From the NCBI RefSeq assembly GCF_943734655.1, contig NC_071353.1, positions 79,932,909 through 79,996,908 of the forward strand: a DNA stretch of 64,000 nucleotides, given 5' to 3'. The DNA comes from Sabethes cyaneus (taxonomy: Eukaryota > Arthropoda > Insecta > Diptera > Culicidae). Of the stretch, positions 20,400 through 32,157 are shown piece after piece. The translations under genes and the position numbers were made by a program. The notes beneath the pieces were generated by a model that did no database searches, was not told where the DNA came from, and saw only the letters and a program-made list of their open reading frames with translations. The number at the start of each line of letters is the position of its first letter. The stretch's first letter is position 1.

Positions 20400-23300
20400 A
20401 CCTTTGTTATACTATATAACAAAGGTTTAGAAATTGGTCGAAAAACGCGAAATAGAACCAAGGCCCGGAGGGCCAAGTGTCATATACCAATCGATAGGGT
20501 TCGACGAATTGAGCAATGTCTGTATGTGTGTGTATGTATGTGTGTGCAGCTCATTTTCAATCGCCTGTTTCTCGGAGATGGCTGAGCCGATTTATCCGCT
20601 ATAACCTTTGTTTGAAAGGTATTTATGCCTAGTATATATCACTATAAAGTTGTTTCGTGGTATGACGTTTCGTTTAAAAGTTATAGGCAAAAATGTGAAA
20701 ACTACGTGGCACGGTTTTTTCCGGAACTACACAACCAATTTTAATGATCTTAGTACCAAATGAAAGCTCTTGCTATTGCTAAACTTTTTACCAAATTTCA
20801 TTGAAAACAAATATGCAGTTTCAAAGTTACGCTTAAAAAACCAGTTTTGACAAGGTCCAAATGATTGCCTGTTTCTCAGAGATGGCCAAACTGATTTATG
20901 CCCTATTAGTTTCATTTAAAAGGTAATATAGTCGGATAGATCACTATTGAATTGTTTTTTGATTGGACGTTTAATTTGAAAGTTATGAGCAACCGTATAC
21001 ACCACGCCAAAATTAACTTTAATTTATAATGATTTTAACCAAGATAATTTACCTAATTTCAATTATTTTAATACCAAACGAGAGGTTTTGGCACTACGAA
21101 TATATATGCAAAATTGCATAAGAATTGCTTTTACCGGTAAAAAGATATTAACCCTCGAACACTCGCGCTAACTTTTGTAACACAGTTATTCGCGCTCACA
21201 ATAGCCCAAAACTAAAAAAACGTGCGCACTAGAGTTTTGACTAGGAAAACTTGGTTTTAAAATTATCAAACCTTTGGAAGAGTTTTTTGAAATTGAATGC
21301 TCTATCGTCTGGTAGAATTTAAATTTTGACTAATCCCCCTAAAAGTGAAATAAAAAACCTGATTTAATCCACCTAGTGGTGAAAGGAACCTTTGTTATAC
21401 GATCTTACTTGCTATTTGAGATAGAAATCGACACGTTTGGCTTACATGAAATTTTTGGAAATTGAATAAGTTTACAAAATTTGAACCAAATAGAAGCACT
21501 TATAAATATTGATAGTTCCTTTTCTCATGAAATTGCTGAGTAAGTTGTTACTAATGAGGGTAAGTCCAAGTGAAAGTAAGTTGTAAGATGAAATATTATT
21601 CTTTAACATATGCATTGCGTAGTAAAGGTCTAGTTTATAAGTTTTTGAACTATGCATAATTTCCTGTAATGCCATTCTATTTGATTCACATCAATAAAAT
21701 TTTCTTGAATAAATTTCATCAATTTTTGTTAACTTTCGGTTACTCACGCTGTTGCATTTTGTACAAAATGTGTAGGTTTTTGAATGCCGTATTGTTATAA
21801 AGTTACAAATCGTATATTACGTATATACTAACGTATATTCTTCAGTAAACTTGTTATGAGCAAAATGTCAGAATTATTCAATGCATTAATACTTTAAATT
21901 GTTAGGAAACAAGATTAGCATAAACCGACATCACAGAAACGAAGCAAGTAGCATGCGAGGTGTACCGCAATTGACCCCAACTGGAATTTTCTCTACCAGC
22001 AAATGTAAAATGTTTAAGATGTATCTGTCTGTTGGTAATCGAGTAATTCGGGGTCAAAATCAGGTTATTTTTTACAATTTTTACAAGTTCTACAGCTCCT
22101 AAACAAGCAAACATAGAGGTATACTATGTTCAGCAAAGTTGTGTATTTTTATTATTTGTATAACTTTGTAATACATGAAAAAGTCATACAACAATCACAA
22201 TAAGAGTTAGAATAGAAAAACTGATTTTACAAATTCATGTACAATAAATAAGATTTTTCTACCTTCACTGAAGAGATAGAAGATTACTGTCTCCAGCAAA
22301 ATTTCTTGTAATAATATGCTCTAAAAGTTTGCAGAACACATCAATGTATTGTATTGAAACTGAGGAAAATAATTTTTTTATTTCACTTTTAGGGGGATTA
22401 ATCAAAATTCAAATTCTACCAGACGATAGAGCTTTCAATTTTAAGAAACTCTTCCAAAGGTTCGATAAACTTAAAACCAAGTTTTCCTAGTCAAAACTCT
22501 AGTGCGCACGTTTTCTTTGGTTTTGGGCTATTGTGCGCGCAAGTAACCGTGTTATAAAAGTTGGCGCGAGTGTTCGAGGGTTAATATCTTTTAACCGGTA
22601 AAACCAATTCTTATGCAATTTTGCATATATATTCGTAGTGTCAAAACCTCGTTTGATATTAAAATAATTGAAATTAGGTAAATTATCTTGGTTAAAATCA
22701 TTATAAATTATTGTTAATTTTGGTGTGATGTATTCGATTGCTCATAACTTTCAAATTAAACGTCCAATCAGAAAACCATTCAATAGTGATCTATCCGGCT
22801 ATATTACCTGCCAAATGAAACTAATAGCGTGTAAATCGGTTTGGCCATCTCTGAGAAACAGGCGTTCATTTGTACCTAGTCAAAACAAGTTTTTCAAGGC
22901 TAACTTTTAAACTACTTGTTTGTTTTCAATAAAACTTAGCAAAATGTTTAGTAATAGTAAGAGCTTTCGTTTGGTACTAATATCGTTAAAATTGGTTACG
23001 TGGTTCCGGAGAAAACCGTGTCACGTAGTTTTCACATTTTTGCTTATAACTTTCAAACGAAAAGTCAGGCCACGAAACCATTTAATAATGATATACTAGG
23101 CAATAATACCTTTCAAACAAAAGTAATAGCGATCGAATCGGTTCAGCCACCTCCGAGTAACAGGCGATAGAAAATTCGGAGCGAACACACATACACACAT
23201 ACACACATACACACATACATACACACACACACAGACATTGCTCAGTTCGTCGAGCTCTATCGATTGGTATATGTGATTCGGCCCTCCGGGCCTCAGATCA

Positions 23301-24451
23301 GTTTCGTGTTTTTCGACCAATTTCTAAACCTTTGTTATATAGTATAACAAAGGTAAAAAATATTTTTCTTCAGTTTCAATATAACACATTGATGAGTTTT
23401 GCAAAGTTTTAGAGCATATTATTACAAGAAATTTTGCTGAAGACAGTAACCTTCTATCTCTTCAGCGAAGATAGAGGAATCTTATTTATTGCATATGCAT
23501 TTGTAAAATCAGTTTTTCTATTTTAGCGCTTTTTGCAATTATTGTATGACTTTTTCATGTATTACAAAGTTGTACAGATAGTAAAAATACACAACTTTGC
23601 TGAAAATAGTACACCTCTATGTTTGCTTGTTTAGGAACTGTAGAACTTTGATTGCAAAAAATACCCTAATTTTGATCTTGAATTACTCGACTACCAGCAG
23701 ACGGATACATTTTAAACATTTTACATTTGCTGATAGTTTTGCTGCATACAGACACCATTTTTCTATATGAAGAAACTAGAGAAAATTCCAGTTGGGGCTA
23801 ATTGCGGTACACCTCACGTGCTGCTTGCTTCGTTTCTGTGATGGTCGGTTTATGCTGATCTATTTTCCTAACAATGCATTGCATTAATGCATTGAATAAT
23901 TCTGACATTTTGCTCATAGTTTACTGAAGAACATACGTTAGTTAAACAACGATTTGTAACTATATAACTATATGGCATTCAAAAACCTATACATGTTGTA
24001 CAAAATACAACAGCGTGAGTAACCGAAGGTTAACAAAAATTGATGAAATTTATGCAAGAAAACTTTATTGATGTGAATCAAATAGAATGACATTACAGGA
24101 AATTATGCATAGTTCAAAAACCTATAAACTAGACCTTTACAACGCAATGTATATCATAAAGAATAATATTTCTTCTTGCAACTTACTTTTACTTGCACTT
24201 ACCCACATTAGTAACAACTTACTCAGCAATTTCATGAGAAATGGAACTATCAAAATTTATAAGTGCTTCTATTTTGTTCAAATTTTGTAAACTTATTCAA
24301 TTTGCAAAAATTTTATGTACCTAACCCAACGCACAATGCAACGTTAACCAATAGATGAATTATTTTCCGAAGACGTGTCGATTTCTATCTCAAATAGCAA
24401 GTAAGACCGCATAACAAAGGTTCCTTTCGCCACTAGGTGGATTAAATAAGG
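20400..24451 (+). repeat. Family A copy 3, split by copy 4
   Basis: One plus-orientation family A repeat lies in two parts, 20400-21357 and 23355-24451. Together they cover the family from ACCTTTGTTATAC to CCACTAGGTGGATTAAAT without overlap. The gap is filled by another family A copy in reverse. The outer borders are confirmed by the other piggyBac-like copy, in which this site is empty (near 62730-62740). Flanking T runs suggest a T-rich target. Confidence 0.8.
21358..23354 (-). repeat. Family A copy 4, reverse, nested inside copy 3
   Basis: A full-length (~2 kb) family A repeat in minus orientation. It starts at the 3' end (ATTTAATCCACCTAGTGG) and finishes at the 5' hairpin at 23329-23354. 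It lies within an A run (AAAAAA at 21352-21357 and 23355-23360) of copy 3, so this gives the family border on both sides. The GT-type microsatellite appears as ACACAC/ATACAC at about 23186-23232. Confidence 0.8.
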
Positions 24452-24651
24452 TTTTTTCGAATGATCATGTTCAAGGAGCCGTAGGGGAAGGGGGAAGAGG
24501 TTCCCATATGCAAAAAGAATTGTAAATATTAGTCTAAAATACAATGTTTAGAATGCAAAAAACCCGAATCGATTCGCCTTCCGCGTTATCGAGAAAAAAC
24601 TATTTGAAATAAGGCCAAAAATATGGTGTAAAAAGAACTATGCCCCCTTAA

Positions 24652-24815
24652 TGCGGTTTCGGCGGTTACCGTTTGGATTGTCATGCGTCTGAAACTTTTC
24701 CAGCGAGTGATGGAGAAACTTTTTGTGAATTGCAAAAACGTTATAGTATATCTCGATGATATTCTTATATATGGGCGGACGTCAGAGGAGCTTCACGAGT
24801 ATGTAGGGGGAGTTA
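24652..24815 (+). pseudogene. Ty3/Gypsy RT catalytic segment (continuation)
   Basis: After the TTAA the sequence reads RFRRLPFGLS, then in another frame FQRVMEKLF and the catalytic YLDDILIYG box (about 24746-24772). It is the direct continuation of the RT fragment ending at 17889. A one-base slip near 24690 separates the two blocks. Homology ends near 24815, where unrelated AT-rich DNA begins. Confidence 0.85.
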
Positions 24816-25383
24816 AAAAAGTAATTAACCCTCTAGTGCCCAAATTTTTGATTTGCTTGAAAAAATTTTAAAATGCTCATTTCGTGGCCAGAATAATGAA
24901 AAAAATATTATCTAATTACTAAGTTCAGCAATAGTTTGATTATTTATAAAAATTCGTAACTCGCCAATTGGCGGGGTTAGTCACCTGGGCGCAAAAAAGT
25001 TGCGAAATCAAATTTTTCGATTTAATTCGGGACATCGATATCAGAACATCTATAACAGCGCTAGTATTTTTGGAACTAGGCATAATGAGCTTCAACTGAA
25101 ATTTTTGTATACATAAGATATTTCATTAAAATTAAAAAAATAGGACAACATCGTACAGTTGAAGAATACCTACTTATCTTGAATGATGGAAATCGTAGAG
25201 ACATACATGGTGGGCATGGAAACACAGGCATCTATAGTTTTTTTTTTCATCGTGCTCTGGAAAATGTTGTACTCTATCAAATCTAATGTCAGACGGTGGA
25301 AGATATGTACGTTTGGTTATGAGTATGGCAGATCCAGTAAATGGTATAGGTATACCTATACTAAGCGATTTCTGTGCGTTTTA
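24816..25383. other. AT-rich non-coding stretch
   Basis: Nothing recognisable: no repeat shared with the rest of the window and no protein domain. An open frame at 25183-25389 has no family resemblance. Confidence 0.4.
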
Positions 25384-25660
25384 GTTTAGACTAGGCTGAC
25401 CAGACGTCCCGGATTGTGCGGGACTGTCCCGGATTTGGATGGCTTGTCCCGGATTACCAAGCGTCCCGGAAAATGTCCCGCATTGATTAATTTTTAAATC
25501 GTGCCAGTTGAATGCTGAAACGCTCAGAGGAACGCTACAGATTAGTTCTAAGAGGTTTTTAAGAAGTTCCCTATTTATGAATTATTGTTGAGACAAGTGC
25601 ATTCAACTGAAAAATTTGAATTATTTTGTAATATTTGCCTCTAAATAACTTTGTTATACC

Positions 25661-25989
25661 GTGAACCGCCGAACATTTGAACGATTGCTCAGCAAACTAA
25701 CGCGGTTTGTTTTTCATTTGATCAACTGGCGACCTTGCATATGCTGCACTTGTATGAATTGGCCGCCCTGCTATTTGTTATTATTTTGGCGTTTTGATTT
25801 AGTTGGCAATTTTACCGGCGGCGAATATTTCGTTCTCCTAGCAAACTTTTATCAGAATCGTCGAGAAAACAAATATGGAGGACGCTAGATCAGTACAAAC
25901 AAAATTTTACTGGACACGTCGTGCAAATTAGCAGAGTTCAAATCAAAAGTGTTAAGATTAAATACTGGCAAACGAACGGAGGTCCATGG
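25661..25989. mobile_element. Tigger/pogo-like MITE, copy 2, 329 bp
   Basis: Ends CCGTGAACCGCCGAAC and, reverse complemented, CCATGGACCTCCGTTCG, flanked by TA at 25659-25660 and 25990-25991. The interior aligns with the MITE at 11009-11412 (GCAAACTAACG block, AACTGGC, AATTGGCCGCCCTGCT). It is more diverged at its termini than copy 1 and is nested in the hAT-like element. Confidence 0.7.
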
Positions 25990-26019
25990 TATACTATAGT
26001 AGAAGCAATTTAGCAAATA

Positions 26020-26530
26020 AGTCATTCAATATGTCCTACCGTCGGTCGTCGTCGTCAGTATGATGTCGGGATGGTTCGTGCTGTTTTAAACAATCATCGC
26101 CATACAATTTGATCTTGAGCCTCTCGTCGTCAGCTTCCCAGGCGTCTTTCGACGTGGTCGAGCCATCTGGCACATATGGTCTCCCTATCACCCGGCATCC
26201 TTACGACGTGTCCGGCTCGTAGTCTACCGCCTTTCGTCAGATGTACGATGGGAATCTCCCCAAGCAATGCCTTATGATTTATATGCATACGCCACTCTTG
26301 GCTTTCACTTTGTACTCAACCAAATACGGTTCGTAGCACATGCCGCTTAGACACGGCAAGGGTGCGTATGTCCACCGTGAGTAGCATCACAGATTCAACT
26401 CCATAAAGAACTACTGGTCTAGTAAGAGTTTTGTACATTGTCAGTTTTGTACGGTGGTATATGCTTCTTGATCGTAGCGTTTTGCAAAGAACAACGTAAG
26501 CTTGCATTCCCGCATGCATGCGGTGCTGGA
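26020..26530 (-). pseudogene. LINE 3' fragment (RTE-like RT C-terminus)
   Basis: On the minus strand the frame reads LTMYKTLTRPVVLYGVES, then RHVLRTVFG, and after a slip LRAGHVVRM. This is the post-catalytic region of a LINE of the 'TLIRPVVLYGSETW ... WLGHVARM' type. It is degenerate (frameshifts, no RT core) and lies inside the hAT-like element. The assignment to an RTE-like clade is by motif style only. Confidence 0.65.
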
Positions 26531-27267
26531 TTTTTTTTACTAGTGTTGTCCACGGCCACCAGTTATATCAAATATGCCAACTCACTACCACTTCTAATTC
26601 GACGCCGGCTTACCGGGTTACCGGCATACCGTCCATGGGATTCGCGCACTTGCCAGTTTGAGCCTTTTCTTTTCTTGTATTTGGGCTCCGTTGCATTTAT
26701 TTTTAGCCTAAACTCCTCGCTTTCAGTCTGGAGTAGATTGCCTCCGCCGTCCCGCATTCGTCCAAAAAAAATCTGGTCACTTTAGTTTAGACCAACGAGA
26801 CCATTTGCCATATCCACGGCTTCCATGTACTTATTGTATCATTGGTGGTACATCGATATATTTTTTGGTGGCCTGGACGAGACACAATCGCACATGAACC
26901 TATATTGAACTACAGGTATACCTCGATAGTACGTACACCCGCGCATCGTTTAGCGTACGTACTATCGAAACGTACGTACTATCGAATCACAATTTGTAAG
27001 GTAAAGTATGGTTTTTATTATACTACATATTGTCTACAACTTCCAAATTAGATAGATCAGATCAGATATTATAAAATAAATAATTATCTTAGTAAAATTA
27101 TTTTCGAAAAAAAACTACACTGCTAAAAAATAGTTGAAAAGTAAAGCGAAAGGAATCCAAAACACCTATTTTTTCAAAATTCTTTCTCAAATTGAAAATT
27201 TACATTCATATTTTAATCGAATAAATCTAGGTAAAAGTTTGGTGCATAGTTGTAAATATATGCTGGA

Positions 27268-27431
27268 ATGAGGAAGCATGACAAGAGGAGCTCAATAGCC
27301 GTCATTCGGGATATTTCATTCCAAATCCACCAATATGAATCGAGTGAGCTTCCAGTCTATATGCTGGACAATAAGCTGAGTGAGTGCTATGAACAGAAAA
27401 TAGTTTACTACAATAATCGGTGCTTCAGCTG
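27268..27431 (+). pseudogene. Interrupted small open frame in T1
   Basis: A frame beginning ATG at 27268 stays open for 55 codons to the LINE target site. If the LINE and one copy of the target duplication are ignored, it carries on for nine more codons from 32643 to a stop. It is K/R/E/Y-rich with no recognised motif, so it may be a relic of the element's transposase or chance. Confidence 0.25.
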
Positions 27432-27444
27432 TTTTTTTTTTTTT
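27432..27444 (-). repeat. Poly(A) tail of the R1-like LINE
   Basis: Thirteen T on the plus strand lie directly next to the left target duplication, marking the 3' end. Confidence 0.85.
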
Positions 27445-27646
27445 AACGAGTAGGAAAATCTGCTATCAGACACCTGAGAAGACAATTCAGGGAGTGGGGT
27501 TTGGTATCCCGACCCCCTTTCTGGGGCGTGAGGATCCAGACCCACTAAAACCCTACTCGAATCTCCAGCCTCAATCCCCCCTGGAACCACCTTATCGGTA
27601 TTACTTCAGGGAGAGGCTATTGTGCTTAACGCACGCTCTTAGATAA

Positions 27647-30520
27647 CTACTGGACTATAGTAGTTAGGCTGTTTATTCGCCGTTGATCGGCTTTCCAGCG
27701 GTTTTGTAGCTCAAGTACGATCTGGGTAGCAGCCGCATTGACCGCACCCCAGACGTCCGAGCTAGAACACATCCTTTGGACTAAGTTATCCGGAGTAGTG
27801 TCCTGTCCGCTAACTGCCATCATGTTGCTTCTCACGCCCGCGAAACGAGGACATATGAAGATAGCATGTTCTGCAGTTTCCTCAACGTCCGCGCGTTCGG
27901 GACACTCGGGGGACTCCGCATGCCCAAATTTGTGCAGATACTGTCTAAAACAACCATGCTCTGACAGAATCTGTGTCAGGTGGAAGTTGACTTCGCCATG
28001 GCGCCTGTTGACCCATACGGATAGTTCCGGGATAAGTCTATGTGTCCACCGGCTTTTTGTGGAATTAGACCATGCCCGCTGCCATGTGATCAGCGAGGCC
28101 GATCTTGTGGTACTCCGTATGCCTCTAGTTCCACGTTGGTTGAAGCACTCTACGTCCTCGCTGATGATGATACCAATAGGCATCATACCCGCTAAGACGC
28201 AGATTGCGTTATGTGAAACTGTGCGGTACGCACTCGCCACTCTTAAGCACATGAGACGATAGGTGCTTTCCAGCTTGGCTAGATAGCTTTTGGTACCTAA
28301 CGCCGATGACCACACCGGCCCGCCATACCTGAGTATGAACTGGACCACGTTGGCTAAAAGCCTTCGCTTGCTGCCATATACCGCAGAGCTATTAGAGATC
28401 ATAAGAGACAATGCCGAAATAGCTGTGGAAGCCTTCTTGCAGGCATAGTCGACGTGGCTCCCGAACTTGAGCTTGTCGTCGACCATTACTCCAAGGAGTT
28501 TTAAGGACCGCGTTGACGAAATAGTGCAGTCCCCGACGCTGATATTTGCTTGCTGCACCGACTTGCGGTTGTTCACCACGATAACCTCCGTTTTATGGTG
28601 CGCTAGGTCCAGTTTCCTGGATCGCATCCAATCTTCAACAATGCTTATAGAGTGGGCAGCCGTCAACTCAACCTCTCTGATAGATTCACCGTAGACTTCC
28701 AAGGTGATATCGTCCGCAAAGCCGACAATCACCACCCCTACCGGGAACTTTAGCTTCAACACCTCGTCATACATGACGTTCCACAACACCGGGCCCAGTA
28801 TGGAACCTTGCGGAACCCCTGAGGTGATTGGAACGCATTTCTGACCCTCCTCCGTGTTGTAGCATAGCACACGATTCTGGAAATAATTTTCCAGAATTCT
28901 GTACAGCGACACCGGCACTTGGACGTTCTGAAGCGAGCTGGCTATGGAGTCCCAGCTAGCGCTATTAAACGCATTTCTCACGTCGAGCGTGACAACTGCG
29001 CAATAACGAATACCTGTCCTCTTGGGCTGAATTGCCACCTCGGCTGTCTTAGTGACAGACAAGATGGCATCCACCGTAGATTTGTCTTTTCGGAAGCCGA
29101 ATTGGTTCCTTGACAGACCGTTTGTACCCTCCTTGTACTGTACGAGTCTGTTAAGGATAGCCCTCTCCAGCACCTTGCCGGCAGTATCGAGTAGACAGAT
29201 CGGCCTATATGACGAGGGGACACCCGGAGGTTTTCCCGGCTTCGGCAATAGGACCAGGTTCTGTCGCTTCCATCTGTCAGGGAAGTGGCCAGCTTCCAGG
29301 CATCTATTCATTACTGCCCCGAATAATTCGGGAGCCTCTAAAATAGCCGCTTTAATGGCCATATTCGGGAGACCGTCTGGCCCCGGTGCCTTGCTCACCT
29401 TTAGGGATTTAGCGATATCAATGAGTTCCTCGTTCGTAACCGTCACATCCTCCCCGACCTCCAAACCGCCGTCGCCCACGTTACTTTGGATGTTCGGCTG
29501 GGAGGCCGACCATCCTACGCTATGGTCTGAGATACTGGAACGTCGGCCGTGGGACGACTCAGCGGCCTGGGGCCAGGGCCTTGGCTCGTGGCGCGGAAAG
29601 AGGCCCTCGATGATCCGCTCCAGCATCTCTGGCGATTGCTCAGCGGGCGCCATCACACCCTTGGTCTTTGCCATTACGACCCTGTAGGCATCACCCCACG
29701 GGTTCGCATTGGCACTAGCACATAACCTTTCAAAGCAGTCTCGCTTACTAGCTTTTATCCCGCTCTTAAGCGCTGCGCGTGCAGCAACAAGTTCTACTCG
29801 ACATTCAGCCCTGCCTTCATCCGAACGAGCTCTTTGCATAATTCTCCTCGCACGAAAGCACGCTCCGCGGAGTTCCGCAATTTCTTCTGTCCACCAGTAA
29901 GCCGGTGACCTGCCATACCTAGGTCGACTTTTCCTAGGAATGGTAGCGTCACACGATCGCGACAGTACCTCAACCAAATGATCAGCGTTCGGATCGGGCA
30001 TACCGCGATCACCGCAATCTCTCCGGATCGCTTCCACAAATACTTCGGGATCGAAGTATGATGTCTTCCATCCACGGGTGGTTGGAGTGTTGGCCCTACT
30101 CGCCGCCTGCCGCCTCGTTATCTGACCGACACCATAGCGGACCGCCTGATGGTCACTGTGAGTGTAGCCATTATCTACCCTCCAGTCTCCTATCAGACCA
30201 GGACTGCCGAAAGTCACGTCGATGATAGACTCCGCACCGTTCCTACTGAAGGTACTTGTGTTGCCGACGTTGGCCAGATCTACGTTAAGCCTTGCCAGAG
30301 CTTCAAGCAGAATCCGACCCCTATGGTTCGTGCGACGACTTCCCCACTCTACCGCCCAAGCGTTAAAGTCGCCCGCCACAACCACCGGCCTTAAACCAGT
30401 CAGCACAACTGATACTCGGTCTACCATCCGCGTAAACTGCTCGATAGACCAACTCGGCGGAGCATAACAACTGCAGTAGAGCACTCCACCCACTTTGGCA
30501 ACCGCAAATCCCTCGTCCAT
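27647..30520 (-). pseudogene. R1-like LINE ORF2: endonuclease, reverse transcriptase, CCHC
   Basis: A 957-codon open frame. Endonuclease: YAPP at about 19-22, the metal-binding GDFN at 50-53 and SDH at 122-124. RT: a SYRPICLLD block, LDVRNAFNSASW, SGVPQGSILGPVLWN and the catalytic FADD (GFADDITLEVYG, around residue 600). A C-terminal CCHC segment CPERADVEETAEHAIFIC follows, typical of the R1/I group. The methionine at 30520 is not the original start: the true N-terminus is in another frame upstream (30684-30521), and part of the linking region appears deleted. Apart from that frameshift the 957 codons are intact, so the copy may be fairly young. Confidence 0.92.
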
Positions 30521-30684
30521 ATAGCCGCCGTCGCAGACCTATCCGAGACCCAGTTGCCGTTTCCGGCAGGGACGCGATATGGATCCGAGACTATGGCAAT
30601 GTCCATTGCTGACTCAGAAACTGCTTGGTGTAACAGCTGCTGAGCCGTGCTGCAGTGGTTCAGGTTGAGTTGTGTCACTTGCAC
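30521..30684 (-). pseudogene. N-terminus of R1-like ORF2 in a shifted frame
   Basis: The reading frame just after the ORF1 stop gives TQLNLNHCSTAQQLLHQ, IAIVSDPYR and GNWVSDRSATAAIW, the standard start of R1-type endonucleases (Q.NL..C..AQ.LL and SEPY). No ATG begins it; a GTG at 30684 overlaps the ORF1 stop region, so ORF2 was perhaps made by reinitiation. The frame slips at about 30520, with probably around 15 residues missing relative to relatives. Confidence 0.8.
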
Positions 30685-30906
30685 TATGAACGTGGCTTAG
30701 TCGCCGGCACACCGGCCGGGCATCTTGGACCTCCCGTTACGTGCTTTGCGTCCCGTTTACCGGTACAGATCAGGCACTTGGGAGGCTCCGCGCAGTCCTT
30801 TGCTCTATGGCCAGCACTGCCACATCTCCTGCACAACTGGCTCCTATCTGGCCCCTTGCAGTTCCGGGCTTTATGTCCGTGCTCGAAACACCGGAAGCAA
30901 GCTTAC
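30685..30906 (-). pseudogene. R1-like ORF1 zinc-knuckle region
   Basis: Three successive CCHC-type knuckles: ACFRCFEHGHKARNC, then QLCRRCGSAGHRAKDC, then PKCLICTGKRDAKHVTGGPRC. The stop is at about 30685-30687. They are cut off from the rest of ORF1 by an in-frame TAA at about 30903. These knuckles bind nucleic acid in the LINE ribonucleoprotein. Confidence 0.85.
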
Positions 30907-31420
30907 GACTGCTTGGACACGCTCTGTGGGCATACCGACCACCCCACTTTTAGCCTAGCAGCTTTCAGGGCTTTGTTTCCGTCAGTCAGCGGAAGTCGTA
31001 TGGTGGCTACCTGGGTCCCGGCCGGACCCTTGCGTAGGCGAACCGCCTCGGTTGCCACCGCCACTCCACTTTGCTCTTTGAGAGCTTGTACGACCTCACG
31101 CACTTCGGTGATCTCGTCCAGGTTCTTAAGCTGGAGAGTCACTTCTGGTGTGAGAGCACGTACCTGCACTCCGTCCCCGAGCACTCCTTCCGCTATGGAC
31201 TTGTATGCGGAACTCTTCTTTGTGGTGTCCTTCTTTAACTCGAGGATCATATCGCCCGTGCGTGAGCGGCGGATGCTCCGTACGTCCGCGCCCAGATCCC
31301 AGAGTAGGGCGTCTCCTCTCATGGCCTTCAGAACCTCCGAGTATTTCGACCCGTCGGTTTTCAGAATAAGAGCGTCGCCCTTCTTCGCTCGCTTTCTTGC
31401 CGGTTTAGGTGGAGCAGTTT
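30903..31420 (-). pseudogene. R1-like ORF1 middle segment
   Basis: The frame carries APVKKTAPPKPARKRAKK, then an RNA-binding-like gag region (ALILKTDGSKYSEVLKAMR, then TPEVTLQLKNLDEITEVREV) and continues to the stop at 30903 just before the zinc knuckles. It is joined to the N-terminal segment through a frameshift in an A7 run at about 31412-31418. Confidence 0.8.
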
Positions 31421-32157
31421 TTTTTACTGGAGCCTCCTCCGCCTTTTCTCTTGGCCCTAACCTCGGTCCACGGGCCACCTGTCTTGGAGATTCCCGCTGG
31501 TTCATCGGTTAGCTCTGCCAACCCGCTAGCCTGAGGTCTTTTACCGATCAGGCGTTTTTTCGGTCCGCCAGGGGTGCTATCCCCCGGGGACTGTCTCGGG
31601 CGCTTGGCGGATGCCTTACCGCTGCTGGTAGCGCTTTCCGTAGCCTCCTGGGCCGCGTTACGACACTCCGTCAGTGGGCAAGCGTCCGTTTGTACTGCCT
31701 TCGACGCCTTCACGGTCACCTTCTTAGCCTCTCCTGCACGCGCCACGAGGTCGTTGTGCGTTTTGGTCGCTGCATTCAAGGTTCTCCGAAGCATGAGCAA
31801 GCTCTGCTTCAGGTCCTTGGAGAAATTGCCGCGACCTGACGTAAACTCGATTATTACCTCGAGCTGCTGTGACGCTGCTACCACTTTAGGTACAGCGTCT
31901 CTATTTTTCTCCATCGCCCTGATAAGCGCTGGGCCGTTCATCGCTGTGTCCGGCGTGGTAGGCATACCGCTGCCTTTGCCACCCACACTAGCGCTCCTAG
32001 TTGCATCCTTCTCCACCCTTGGTGGAGAACGCTGGATGCCTCCTCTAGCGAACGGGTTTTCCACCGTATCTACACTTGTTGTATTTTTGATTTTGTTTTC
32101 CATAAGAATCCCACGAGCTGAGGGGAAAGAAAAGTCCGTCACATCAGAGCCCCTCAT
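31405..32157 (-). pseudogene. R1-like ORF1 N-terminal segment
   Basis: A 250-codon frame starting at ATG 32157. It is rich in S, T, K and A with a possible helical stretch at about 85-150 and a basic tail (KRPRQSPGDSTPGGPKKRL), as in LINE gag-like ORF1 proteins. The last ~5 codons after the A7 run are out of frame. Without the frameshift and the later stop, ORF1 would be about 490 residues. Confidence 0.8.

Larger units (their letters stand above)
17890..24647. mobile_element. PiggyBac-like non-autonomous element with TTAA target duplication
   Basis: It is flanked by TTAA at 17886-17889 and 24648-24651. Its ends are complementary: GGGGGCATAGTACTTTTT on the left, and GGGGGCATAGTTCTTTTT when the right end is reverse complemented. 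Removing it restores the Gypsy RT across the join. Its native sequence is small (roughly 17890-17962, 19953-20399 and 24452-24647); the rest is family A copies inserted into it. No transposase is visible. A second copy, also interrupted, starts at 52905. Confidence 0.85.
25392..26784. mobile_element. hAT-like element, 8-bp target duplication, 1.4 kb
   Basis: The ends are TAGGCTGACCAGA and, reverse complemented on the right, TAAAGTGACCAGA, both fitting YARNG. The 8-bp flanks GTTTAGAC at 25384-25391 and 26785-26792 are identical. The left subterminal region has four GTCCCGG repeats (25404-25470), the right has GTCCCGCATT. It holds a Tigger-like MITE and a LINE fragment, and no hAT transposase is visible. 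Confidence 0.8.

Noticed and set aside
27738..29687. Plus-strand open frames of 174 and 211 codons
   Set aside because: They are antisense to the R1-like ORF2, which has clear protein motifs; the high GC content creates open antisense frames.
30655..31512. 285-codon plus-strand frame
   Set aside because: It is antisense to the LINE ORF1 and its zinc knuckles.
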